DNA from: Gamarada debralockiae
Lineage: Eukaryota > Ascomycota > Leotiomycetes > Helotiales > Hyphodiscaceae
Direction of reading: 5' to 3'
NCBI GenBank assembly: GCA_002803225.1
Contig: NXFV01000664.1
Coordinates: forward strand, 1-36,685
Length of the DNA stretch: 36,685 nucleotides
The notes beneath the pieces were generated by a model, which was not told the origin of the DNA, ran no database searches, and saw only the letters and a program-made list of their open reading frames with translations. Below, piece after piece: positions 1-11,039 of the stretch. The translations under genes and the position numbers were made by a program. The first letter of the stretch is position 1. Each line of letters starts with the position of its first letter.

Positions 1-600
1 TAAGCTAGCTCACAAGTCCTTCTGCCTTCGAGAGCACAGTAGCCCTGCGCTCTCTGCCCTGTTTGCTCCTTAAGCCTACATTAGCACACCATACCAGCTG
101 CCCTATATACTCTCCCTGTAGACCGACACGCGCATCCGTCCTCTCGAGCTATATAGAGGGTCTCATAGCTAGCCTTTCCGTTCTAGCTTAGTAGCCCCTA
201 TTATATACTGCGCCCTATAGCTGTGAACCACTTCGCGCTACTCTGCTAGATCTCTCCTCCCTACAGCAGAGCCGACCGTGTCTCGCAGGAGTTACTCTAG
301 CTATACCCCTAGCTAGGCAGCATAGTATAGTATTTCCCTCCTACTAACCAAGGTAGAGCTTCCGTTCTCCCTACTTGCTATGCCCGTCCTTATATAGCCT
401 GCTCTGCTAGTTCTCCCAATCCCTTCTTTGTAAGCCTGCTAAACCGCCAGCGCTTTGCTATTGTATAGAAGCTTGCCTTTATAGTAGAGTTCCTCCGTAT
501 AGTGTACTAGGGACTCTGCTATCCAAGACAGAGTATTGCAGCGTATATCGTCCCCCTAGAATCCTTCCCTATACCGGCTCCCCGCCGCTTAATATCTGAT
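1..600 (-). pseudogene. Degraded unidentified coding-like sequence
   Basis: This stretch has more G and C than the following 10 kb but is full of CTA/TAG trinucleotides, the mark of RIP-type CpA-to-TpA change. Reading the minus strand gives long runs interrupted mainly by TAG and TAA, which could be former Q and W codons. I do not recognise the protein and could not decide between frames. It may be the edge of a decayed transposable element, because its texture resembles the recombinase remnant at the right end of the window. Confidence in any coding nature is low. Confidence 0.2.
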
Positions 601-622
601 ACCCCACAATATCTGTTTTTGT

Positions 623-669
623 TCAATTAACTAGAGCTTCGATTGTAGTCGATTAACGAGAGCTTCGAT
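623..669. repeat. Imperfect tandem duplication, 26-bp period
   Basis: Two copies of a unit ending AGAGCTTCGAT lie at 623-648 and 649-669 (second copy shortened to 21 bp). They differ by A/G and T/G changes. They sit exactly at the boundary between the RIP-textured left end and the less mutated island that follows, so they could be a border or regulatory repeat. No function can be assigned. Confidence 0.5.
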
Positions 670-695
670 AGGTCCTTCAGGCGACTCGTGTCGCT

Positions 696-1043
696 ATGCG
701 CCGTGAATACTATCTAGTGAAAACTCTGCATCGCTACCCTAGAGGTATCCTATCTCGCACGACTAGGCATCGGTTCCACGTCGATTCAATCGAGGGCCTG
801 TTTCCTAGGTCAAGTAATCGTGCGTCAGATGGTTTTCATACTCATTTTGATGGTAGTCCTCTGTTCTGTGTTGCCCACGCTTTACCGGAGGACAGGTGGG
901 CAAGGCCTGGCGACCGCCTCAATACACAACTACAGCTCTATCAAATGCGCTGGTCTCTCATCAGCTCTCCGATAATATTGCAATCGAAGGTTCATAGCCA
1001 GCGCCTTGTACAGGCTGAGAGTTCGACTTTGCTGGCCAATTAA
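696..1043 (+). CDS. Unidentified 115-codon ORF in a RIP-poor island
   Basis: An open frame of 115 codons starts at ATG 696 and ends with TAA just before strongly AT-rich DNA. Base composition is balanced and CpA dinucleotides are still present, unlike nearly all of the next 10 kb, so this patch escaped most of the mutation. The predicted protein is basic at its N-terminus and has no membrane segment or motif I recognise. It may be a real small gene, the tail exon of a broken gene, or chance. Coding is possible rather than shown; no intron or partner gene is evident nearby. Confidence 0.22.
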   Translation: MRREYYLVKTLHRYPRGILSRTTRHRFHVDSIEGLFPRSSNRASDGFHTHFDGSPLFCVAHALPEDRWARPGDRLNTQLQLYQMRWSLISSPIILQSKVHSQRLVQAESSTLLAN

Positions 1044-1049
1044 GTATTA

Positions 1050-2640
1050 GAAAGGTATTATTAATATTCAAGTTAAAGATTTATTTCTAGGGGTATTTTT
1101 TTTAAGTCACGGGGCTAAATTTTTAAGCTAAGTAACTTACTTCCTACGTAATTTTATTTATTTAATTTATAAATTAATTTATAAATTAAGTTCGTTTTTA
1201 TTATATAAGGCTTCAGGAGGTTATTTGAATTTGAATAATAAATTAAGAAAAAATATATAAATTATTTAAATCGGAGCCCTATATCCCACTAGTTACTAAT
1301 AATATTATGCCTAAGCTAGTTTGCTACAAGCCTCTTTAATCGGCGCTACTATATAATACAATAGGATTTCGGGCTATACTACTCCTAAACTCAAAATATA
1401 ATAGCCTATCTTAATTTAAACTAAATACCTAGTATTTTCCTATAACTCTTATAAGAAAATTTATCTTAAGAGAAAGTTCATAAGATAAAATAACTCTTAC
1501 TTAGAACTAATATAGCTACTAAGACAAAGATAAGTGAGTTTATAATAGTAGAGAAGATTATAACTAAAGAGTAGGCGTAAGACTAATAAATAGAAGATAT
1601 CTCTTAGACGAAGCTTATACGAATACCTTAGTAAGCTATATTAGAAAGTATACTAACTACTTTCTTTAATTTTAAGATCTCTATTATACTATCTTATATT
1701 TAGCCCCTAATCCTTATTAAGGTTAAATTTAAGTCTATATTTCTTTTAAGTAAAGTTTTCTTTTAAGAATTTTCTCTTAAGCAGACTCTTTTTATAAGAA
1801 ACTATTTCTCTTATAAATTTTCTCTTAAGTAGGATTTTCTTATAGGAATTTTCTCTTAAGTAGAATCTTCTTATAAGAAACTATTTCTCTTATAAATTTT
1901 CTTATAAGAGCTATAAATTATACCTAATATTAAGTAAATCCTTAACTAGAGATTTTAATAAAGTCTCCTAAGTACATTTAATTAGGATTAACTATAACTA
2001 GTAACTTAATACTAGTAACATAATCTTCTAAAAGGTAGATATCTTAAAAAAATATAGATAAAGATAGTATAATACCTTTAAATATAAGGATATTCTTATA
2101 TATAACTGCGTGTTCTTAAGCGCTAAAGCTACTAAAGATCTTCCCGCCTAGAATCTTGTTATATAGGGATTAAGTATCTAAGGTAAATAACCCTAGTACC
2201 TTATATTCTAGAGCCTTAATAGGAACTATATCTACCTTTTAAAGTCCCCTTCTGACCCCCCTTAGGAACCCGTTCTAAGCTGCTCCTGTGTACTATAAGT
2301 AGTACTATATTTCCTATATAAGGTAAGTAAAGTAAGCTACTATAGTAGAAGGCGAATTAAGTATCACTGGTTTTTAAGTTAATTATTTTTAGCGGGGTCC
2401 ATTTCTAGATACTTGTAGCTGTATACCTTGCTCGATTATACTTTAAAGATACTACTAATAATTATAGAGTAGGTGATTTATCCTATTATCCTGCCCCCTA
2501 TTAATCCTTCCTTCCTCTTTCTCCTAGTATTAAGTCTTAAGTCTTCTATGTATACTTATACCTACTGTATAGTTAGAGTACTTAAAACAGTCTCCTTGGA
2601 TTTCAGTATACTAACTTCTTATATATACTCTATAGTTCTT
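1050..2640. other. AT-rich, RIP-like decayed sequence without recognisable gene
   Basis: This stretch is very TA-rich with stops in every frame. I find no conserved protein motif on either strand. It contains A/T-rich short repeats (1741-1915) and scattered moderately GC-richer patches around 2140-2290 that may be fragments of dead genes or transposons. Confidence 0.6.
1741..1915. repeat. AT-rich degenerate tandem/inverted repeats
   Basis: Blocks containing TTTTCTCTTAAG and TATAAGAAACTATTTCTC recur two or more times across this interval, and related words occur in reverse orientation near 1440-1500. Because CTTATAAG and CTTAAG are self-complementary, the region can fold into several hairpins. 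It is low-complexity sequence with no evident coding role. Confidence 0.45.
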
Positions 2641-2681
2641 TAGTAGCTGAACTAGCTTAGGTGCCTCTTTTGGATTATAAA

Positions 2682-2862
2682 ATTCTTAAGGCTATAGTAA
2701 GCGTAAGGCTAGCGCTCTTACGCCTCTTGTAGCCTTAAGATCATTATAGTCTTAGGGAGTATATTCTTGAGGCTATAGTAGGTATAAGGCCAGCGCTCTT
2801 ACGTCTCCTAGGGCCTTGGGATTATTATGGCCTTAGGAGTATATTCTTAAGGCCATTACTAT
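2682..2862. repeat. 81-bp tandem repeat, two copies plus part of a third
   Basis: A unit beginning ATTCTTAAGGCTATAGTA spans 2682-2762, recurs at 2763-2843, and begins a third time. Copies differ mostly by C/T and A/G transitions. The period is 27 codons and a plus-strand frame stays partly open through the second copy, so this may be the remnant of a tandemly repeated protein segment. The family is not recognised. Confidence 0.6.
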
Positions 2863-2869
2863 CCTGAGA

Positions 2870-3421
2870 GCAAGCTGGTATACTACTGCTTTTAGGCAAT
2901 TATAGCTTTTCTGAGGCTAAACTTTTAGTTACACTAAAATAATTTCTATTAATTAATATCTAAATATTCTAGTATCCGCCTAAGTTTTAGTACTACTATT
3001 CATCTTACCTGTTATAGATTTATTAAGCCTATTATCTCCTAATTTACTAACTTGTACTCTATATTACTATACTTATTATAAGTAGTAATTTAGTATCTTA
3101 TTAACTAGTTCTATCTATTAATATCTTATATATAATTAAGTAATACTAAATTTAAATTATACGGCCCTATTATATATAAAATAGCTAAAATATATATTTT
3201 AAAAGAGTATAGAAATTCGGGAGATTATATAACTTCGCTAGAAAATATCCTTATTATATAATTATTATTATATAGAATATTCTAGAATAATAGGAATAAT
3301 TTTTTAAGTAAGTACTTAGAAATATATCCTCTAGAGATATATAAAGTCACTAGCTAATAAGTAGTCTATTATTAACGATACTTTATTCGTAATCTAATAA
3401 GAAAACGGCCCGGGATTTTAT
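2870..3421. other. AT-rich sequence, nothing recognised
   Basis: No open frame or recognisable motif was found on either strand. The TA-rich decay continues from the preceding region. Confidence 0.6.
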
Positions 3422-3655
3422 AGTGAATATCTACTAGATAGTGAGTACTTACTAAACAATAAATATTTACTAGAGAGCAAATAGTTACTCCCTAGTGAGT
3501 ACTTACTAAACAGTGAATATTTACTATAGAGTGAATATTTACCCTCTAGTGAGTACTTACTAAATACTAAATATTTACTACAGAGTGAATAGTTATCCCT
3601 TACTGAGTATTTACTAAAAAATAAATAGTTACTAAATAGTATATATTTATTAATC
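3422..3655 (+). repeat. 18-bp tandem array with 54-bp higher-order period
   Basis: Thirteen successive units of 18 bp follow the pattern AGTGAGTACTTACTAAAC, with every third unit carrying CCCT near its end (3476-3493, 3530-3547, 3584-3601). This gives a 54-bp higher-order unit. Read on the plus strand the units code for a hexapeptide of type S-E-Y-L-L-N, with a few stops that fit RIP. The array may be the repeat region of a dead protein gene or a minisatellite that happens to be codon-periodic. No flanking domain is recognised. Confidence 0.75.
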
Positions 3656-3659
3656 TTTT

Positions 3660-6600
3660 TAGGCTTTCCTTCTATTTCTGGTATATTAAAGCCGATTTAA
3701 GATTAGTAGATATAGGCTAGTATTTTATTATAGGAGTATGTTTTGGATGTTTACTAATTTGAGGGCTTTTAATAGTTTTAATAATATAGATAAGGCGATA
3801 ATCGATATTATTACAAAATTATATTCTAGTCTAATAAACTAACTCCTTAAAATATATCTATAATAAAAACAGTACTTAAAGAGAGTACGAGTTCAATGCT
3901 ATAGCTCCTCCTATATCCTAGCTAGGTACTGAAATAGACCTAGCTCTAATATTAGCGGCCTATTAAAAATAGCTTCTTATAGAGTTATAATTAGGCTGGA
4001 TAAGTTCTTTAAAAGACTAGATCTCTTTAGTAGCTATGACCTTAACTCGCTAATTTATACTATACTAGTCTTTATACCTTTTCTAGATCAAAGTAACATT
4101 GGCCTTAGTACTCAAGTCTATTAACCTTATATAGCTAAGTTTACTAGTAATCTTCAAGAAATCAAGCTATAGCTTAGGATTAGGTCCTTAGATAGCTTTA
4201 GTAGAATATCTAAGCCCTAGGGTATATTACAGCTGTTCTGATATAATACTAAGGAAGTCCCCTAGTAATATCAGGATAACTAGGTATAGAGATACAACTA
4301 TCTAAGAGGTAGGACTTCTATTGAGCTTTCGCTTTCTATTTAGGAGGCCTTTATAGGGAATAAGATATATATAGATAGTATTATTATACTCCGATTAGCC
4401 GTTAATACCATCTCGAAGGACTTCTCTAGTGCTTTATAACGATAGCTTATCTGGCTATAATATATAGTCGAAGCTCACTAGGTACAACTACTATTCTTCT
4501 TAATTTAGTACTCGTGATCCGTTTACCTAGTTTATTAGAGGGACTTTCAATGCCTTCTTAATAACTATCTAGTATAAATTAGTACTACTAGAGAAGTTAT
4601 TAGCTTGCTTAGTAAGTACTCTTATCTATATTTCCTTTATATAAGGGTAGTATACTTGATTCTACTTCCTTACTATCTAAAGCAAATCTTTTGTTTTATT
4701 AAAGAAATATCTATTAAATCCCTTTATCTAGAATAGGAGAATGTATTTTAAACTATTCTTTAGTATATAGGCTTTAGCGTCTTTTATCTTATTATTTGCC
4801 TCTTTTATATATATATTATAAAGGAACTTCTAAAAGTAATAATATTTCTAGTAATTCTCTTTACTTCTTTCTTTCGAGATAATATTAATAAGTTCCTTTA
4901 TAGCTTCTATCTCTGCCTAACTAGTATTAGCTACTAACCTAGGATTTTCCCTATAATACGTTTGAATATTAGCCTCTATTAGCTTTATAATATAGTTATA
5001 TCGAAAAGTCTTCTTTTATAAGTTACTTATCTAAAGACTTTCAAGACTTACTTAGTCCTTTTTTAATTCCTCCTTTACTCTATTTTATATAATAAGATCA
5101 AAATAGGCTATTAGATCTATAGGAGGCTCTATAATTATACCTATACTCTTAAGTACCTTTATAACTAAGTAATTTCTGTCCTAGAAGTTAGCTGTCTTCT
5201 TATAATACTTTATGTATATCTAAAGTATATCTGATATAGTTAGTATAGTATTGCTATCTAGGTATAACTCTTTTATCTCTTTAGAAACTAGTATATATTT
5301 TATTTATAATGTAATTAAGAGTAATCTTATTGTTGAATCGTGCGAAGTCGGGTAATAAGTTACTGTCTGATCTAGTATATTAAGTAAGGTCTACTAAGAT
5401 ATCTTAAAGGTATATCTACTAGTATTTAGGCTTAGTGTACTATTAGTGGGTTTGACTATACTCACTAGATATATATAAGCTACAGGAGAGTAGGTTTACT
5501 CTAGGCCTTCAGGCTATATATCTATCTTAAGTAATAAGCTTAAGATAATAGAGCTTACTAATCCTGTTATAGTCTCTATAGTTACTAACTTATTAGTAGA
5601 GATAGTAAGATCTGTCTTTTTATTAGTTAGGAACGTCTCTAGAGCTGGCGAGATATACTACAGATTCTTCTTAATAGTAGAGATTAAGCTCTTAACTAGT
5701 AGATAGCTATTTATAAGAGTTATATTATTATTTAGTTATAGGAAATACTCTTTGATTATAGTAGACTTTAAAGGTAATAGAATTTCCTCTAGACTAGAGA
5801 TATCCTAAGATATAGTAGTAAAGTAGTTAAGATTATTAGAGAGTCTAAGTAAGTTAATCTTAGAGGAATTCTAATAAGATCTATCTTAATATCTTACTAA
5901 AGAGCTCTTTTTATTTCTGCTTAAGCCCTATATTACTATTTCTATATAAAGGTCTAGCTAAGAACGTTTCTCTAGTAGAGGACTCTAGGGCAGGGTATTA
6001 GTATTAAATATAATAGTAACGGACGAGCTATCTTCGAGTATAATAATAGGATTAGAGGATATATCTCCTTTATAATATATCTCGACTTAATAGTAATAGA
6101 TAAGAGCTAACTTAGTAGTCTATTTATTATAGATTTTATAGGAGACTTATATAACTAGAAGATACTATTAATCTATTAGTCGGATGGTTTAAAGACTTCT
6201 TTGACAGTAGAACTATCTAGAGAGACCTTATAGACTTAGTCCTGCTTATCTAATGATACCTAATAGTATAGAAATACCTGTTTATAGCCTGTTATCTTGA
6301 AATAGTACTGAATAGTTTACTAGTATTACTATAGATATTATAGCTAGATAAAGTAGGATACGGGCATAGTTATAGGAACGAATTATATTTAGTAAATCTA
6401 AGTTGGCGGCAAGCAGTAAATTCCTAAATAATATTTAGGAAATAATAACTTATTAGAAGGACGAATTCTATAGTTTAGGAATTTATAACTTACTTATTTA
6501 TATATAATACTAGATCTACTAGGTTAAGTTATATTATAATCTTGTTTAATATCTTTACTAATAGTATATTCGCGGTTAAACTTCAATGTCCCTTTGTCCT

Positions 6601-7740
6601 ATAGGGGTTAGGTTTAATACCTACTATATATATCAGCTACGAGATTAGTGGAAACGCAGCTATACAACTGTTATCTTTAAATAATTAGAACCTGAGGCTA
6701 AATATTAAAGTATAGTACTTAAGGGTAGGATATATAGTCTAGCTCCTAAGTAAAGGAGATAATAATAAAAGTATTAAATATATTAGATAGTTCTGTTCTA
6801 ATCAGGAGCTCTAAGAAGATAGATATGACTATCCTGTTATTATCCTAAAGGTTAGTAGGAATAATTTTAGAGATATAGTCTATTCTATTATATAGGTAAG
6901 GTATCTATCTTTATTTTCTCTAATAGCTACTTGTCTAATATAATCTAGATAATATTAAAAGAATATAATAGATTTAACTGAATTAGAATCTTATAAGAGA
7001 GACTATCCTAGTAAATCTACTATAATAATAACGGTGTGATTTAGAATAAGAAGATTGGATTAATACTATTCTTTTAGGACTTAGTATAGCAAGTCCCCAA
7101 GAGATGCTTTATCGATTAATATAGTAATCTCAAACCTTTAGAAATAGGGATTATTTTGTTATTTAATCTCTAGCTTAAAGTTTACTAGTAGACTATATAA
7201 TCCTGCAATATATTTAACTAGTAGCCGGCACTAATCTAGTTTTCTTATTACTATATCTATATACTGAAGAAGTCTACTTCTTACCTATAATCCCCCCTCT
7301 AGAGTACTGTAGGTATAGTACTAGTAATTAGTTAATTAAGATTTGTATTATAGTTTATATAGTAGATATTAAAGGTTTAAGTAAAGCGGATATATATCCT
7401 CTCCTAAGGATAACTATAAAGTCACTAGAGTTTTTATAAGTCTTATTATACTCTTAGCTATAGGATCTTTGTCTAGTAGTATTAGTATAGTAAATAGATA
7501 GTGGTGTATTAGCGAGAGAATAGCGATTGTTAATTATCTCTTCGACTATTATATAAAGTAAGGTTTTCAAATCTATTATAGGATATTAGCCTTAACTATA
7601 TTTAGGTAGTTAATCTATATCGATACTATTTTATACTATACTTCTATAATCTCCTTATTAATACGTCTATTTCTACTTATACTCTAAATCTAGCCTTTAG
7701 GTCTACTTTATAGTCTTTATAATCTCTATGTCCTTGATAA
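3660..7740. other. 4-kb RIP-decayed stretch, possible dead genes but none identified
   Basis: The sequence is TA-rich with TAG/TAA in all frames. Some intervals (about 3980-4110 and 5900-7560) keep plus-strand runs of 30-50 codons separated by TAG/TAA, and others read equally well on the minus strand, so former coding sequence is likely. I could not match any run to a family. No transposase, reverse transcriptase or other hallmark motif was found. Confidence 0.5.
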
Positions 7741-7752
7741 TAATACCTACTC

Positions 7753-7836
7753 CCTTATTAAGAAACAACCTCTTCCTTAAGAAATGACCTCTTTCTTAAG
7801 TAATAATCTCTCCCTTAAGAAATAATCTCCTCTATA
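7753..7836. repeat. About 20-bp imperfect tandem repeat, four copies
   Basis: Four successive copies of a unit resembling CTTAAGAAATAACCTCTTCC occur here with slight length variation. The copies differ mainly by transitions. It is a simple minisatellite inside decayed DNA, with no coding evidence. Confidence 0.55.
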
Positions 7837-8014
7837 GATAATTCTCCTCTAAGCTTAGAAAGAGATATTACTTAAGTAAAGCTAAATATATAATTAGTAC
7901 CGCTATAAAAGTATAAGTTAATAACCTCTAGAGGTTAATTCACTTAGTAATAGGAACTAAAGAGAGGAGGTTCTACTAATATTTCCTATTATCTATCTAG
8001 TACTAGATAGGTAA

Positions 8015-8073
8015 TAGTATTAGGTTAGTTCTAGTACTATAATTAATCTTATACTAGAACTAATCTAGTACTA
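8015..8073. repeat. Inverted repeat able to form a hairpin, 22-bp arms
   Basis: Arms at 8015-8036 and 8052-8073 are reverse complements with two mismatches, separated by a 15-base loop. The inner 12 bases of each arm (TTAGTTCTAGTA and its complement) match perfectly. Both mismatches are transitions of the RIP type. It could be a small decayed palindromic element; no target duplication is evident. Confidence 0.6.
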
Positions 8074-8075
8074 TT

Positions 8076-8142
8076 ATATACTTAGAGATAGACTATACTT
8101 AGGGATAGATTATATACTTAGATAGACTATAGTTAGGGATAG
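8076..8142. repeat. Short direct repeats of TATACTTAGGGATAGA type
   Basis: Three to four degenerate copies of a 15-22 base unit (TATACTTAGAGATAGAC, TATACTTAGGGATAGATT, TATAGTTAGGGATAGAT) follow the inverted repeat directly. This is low-complexity sequence without visible function. Confidence 0.45.
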
Positions 8143-8149
8143 ATAATAT

Positions 8150-9150
8150 TTAATATTTAAAATAGTAAATAGTTTATATTATTATTTATTCTACATCTAC
8201 TACTACTCTCTATTTATATCCTGTTTAGAATAATGTTTGAGTTTCCTATACTTGGCTTCTATATCGTATAAAAGCAGGTTCACTAGTACTAGATATAATA
8301 ATTACTAACTCTCTATTAGTAGTCTCTTTTAAGATCTTTAAAACTATAGCTAGTAACTTATAATTTGCTCTTTAGATAATAGCTAAGACTTAAGATTAAT
8401 AGAATTATAAGTGAAGTAATAGCTTGTCTTATAGTTATAGATAATAAGGGCTATATTAATATTATAGAACTCTATAAGCTTATAGGCCTTATTAATTAGG
8501 GTAGACTACCTTCTACTTAACCTTTTACTTCTTCTTTTAGGTAGTTAGATAGCTATAATAAATTAAGGGATTATTCTTTAGAGATTAAAAGTAAGATAAG
8601 TAATATATATTAAATACTAGAAATAGTTATTTTTGTTTTTAGGCTTACTAGTATCTTAATACTAATACTAGAAATCTATAAAAGAATACTTTAAATAAAG
8701 ATTCTAGATTCTAGATACTAAAAGTTAGGCTTTAGTAGCGAAGGTATATAATCTTTAACGTAAGTCTAGATAAAATCTTTTGAAGCCCGAAAGAATAGAT
8801 ACTTACTTTTTATTACTACCTCTTCTAAACCTATAGTAAGCTTCTTATCTAGATTATACCTTATTCTCTTAGTAAATTATTACTATCTATCTTTAAGGAG
8901 TTACTCCTAAGGGATTACTACTAAGGGAGACGTTTCTAGTACTTAACTCTTAAGCTAATTATAGCTATCTACTTTCAAGGAAGCTATTTCTAGTACTTAG
9001 ATAGTCTAAGGTTTTAAGGTCAAGGGCTTTAAGGTCTCTATAAGCTAATTATAATTCTCATACTAGCTCCGGAATAAGAGGGTTAATAATAGACCCTAGG
9101 CTTAATAGAAAATAGGTACTAAAATAAGTTAATATAGATAGTAGGGATAA
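8150..9150. other. RIP-decayed sequence, nothing recognised
   Basis: About 1 kb of TA-rich sequence with stops in all frames and no recognisable motif. It separates the hairpin region from the large 18-bp array. Confidence 0.55.
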
Positions 9151-9159
9151 TATAGCGGA

Positions 9160-9750
9160 GATAGATAAAATAGACGAAATAAAGTATTAGATAAAATATA
9201 GTATATGAAATAGAGGATATATATAAAGTAGAGGAGATATATAAATAGAGAAGACGCGTGAAATAGAGGATATAAAATAGAGGAGATATACGAAATAAAA
9301 GATATACTCGAAATAGAGGAGATATATGAAATAGAGGATATATACAAAATAGAGGATACGTATGAAATAGAGGAGATATACAAAATAAAGGATATATATA
9401 AAATAGAGGGCATATATATAAAATAGAGGAGAAGCGTAAAATAGAGGAGATATACGAAATAGAGGAGATGTACGAAATAGAGGAGATATATAAAATAGAG
9501 GAGATATATAAAATAGAGGATATATAAAGTAGAGAAACATATGAAATAGAGGAGATATATGAAATAGAGGAGATATATAAAATAGAGGAGATGTACAAAA
9601 TAAAGGAAATATACAAAATAGAGGAGACGTACGAAATAGAGGATATATACGAAATAGAGGATATATACGAAACAGAGGATATCCTCGAAATAGATAAGAT
9701 ATATGAAATAGAGGACACGAATTAGAGGATATAGACGATATAGACTATAC
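9160..9750 (+). repeat. 590-bp array of 18-bp units (hexapeptide-coding)
   Basis: About 32 units follow the pattern GAGGAGATATATGAAATA, almost all exactly 18 bp. On the plus strand they code for an acidic hexapeptide of type E-E/D-I-Y-E/K-I. One unit near 9410 is about 2 bp longer, which shifts the frame, and some units are shortened. The long minus-strand open frames over this interval (rich in I, S, Y, L) are shadows of the repeat, since the purine-rich strand leaves few stops on the other. The array is either the core of a dead repeat protein or a large minisatellite. No flanking domain is recognisable. Confidence 0.8.
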
Positions 9751-9759
9751 AAAACTAGC

Positions 9760-11030
9760 TCTTTAGTAAAGTATTAACCTGAGAATAGATTTTGTGTTTT
9801 ATACTCTATTTTATCCCTAATCCACTGTCTTTAATAAGGTTAATAGACATTTGAACTAGTTTAAGAGAGCTTTACTAGATCTAGGTAACTATAGCTGTTA
9901 AGCTAGGTCTTATTATTTTAGTCTTCTTTCTTTTATAAGTTTAGTCTTAAGTAAGCTATATTAGTAATAGAAGAGGAAGTATATATATAATCTTATCTAC
10001 TATTTCTAAATAGATGTAAAGAAGTAGAGGTAATAGTCTAGTAAGTAAAGATATATGCCGGCTAATATTAGTAAGCTATAATAACTGAGTTCTAGCTAAC
10101 TTCCTATTTAAAGCTATACCTTTAAAATCAAGGTAGTTATTAATAATAATACTTATATTATAATAGCTATAATTCCGGGGTACTTTACTTGCTAGTCTAT
10201 CCGCGGTAGCTTTATCTTTAAGAGTCTTAATTACTCGTACTAATCTAGTATATATAAGTCTTAATATTAGAGCAAGAGTATCTTTACTTAGAATTATAGT
10301 CCCTAAAATATATAATTATATAACTATAGAAATATTAATACTACTACTAATATATACTAAAGACGTTTCCCTGAGTAATAACTATTAGTCTTTATAAATT
10401 TATAGATAATTCTCTATTAAGAATATAGTTATATTATCTCTTATTAAACTCTAGGTAATAAGAATTATCTCCTCGGGTATTAGGTCTTATTATAGTAATA
10501 TGTTTCTATTCAGTATAACTATCTCCTATATCTATAGGTAGTATCTAAGATAGGTTTTTGGCGTATGGCTTAGAGGCAATGTTGTACTATATCTTTGAAG
10601 TATTTGATATTTGCAGCTTTAAATACCGGATACAAAATATTATTAGATATTAATTAGAAAGGAATATACGAAATCGTGCGCTTATATAGTTTTCTATAGT
10701 ATAAAGACATGTTTTGTTACCCTGATTTAGTTTCTCGATAGAGAGTTTTGAATTATATAAAGATGATTTATATATCTAGTTCTTAGATTTTAGGTATTTA
10801 CCTTAGTAGCTTCAGTAGTCCTAAGCTCTCTGCCGCAAGCGTGTATTAGAGTCAGACAAATTGAAATATAGATTTTTTGTCTTTGAAGTAATTACTATAT
10901 AAATTTTATTGAATTATAGTAAAGAGAGGGCCTCGCTATAATAATTATATAGCAAGTCAAGAATTAACTCTTTGATATTACAAAATAAAGTGATATTATA
11001 ATTAAGTTAAGGAATAAATAATTCTTATTT
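9760..11030. other. RIP-decayed sequence, nothing recognised
   Basis: About 1.3 kb with no recognisable motif. A patch around 10550-10740 is less TA-rich and could be a gene fragment, but no frame stands out. Confidence 0.5.
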
Positions 11031-11039
11031 ACTAAGACC

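Noticed and set aside
3422..3655. CRISPR-like array
   Set aside because: The units are contiguous 18-mers without unique spacers, and all gene families and introns here are fungal.
9119..9752. Three long minus-strand ORFs (117-207 codons) rich in Ile, Ser, Tyr and Leu
   Set aside because: They overlap in different frames over the 18-bp repeat array. The purine-rich plus strand leaves few stop codons on the other strand, so open frames arise without selection.
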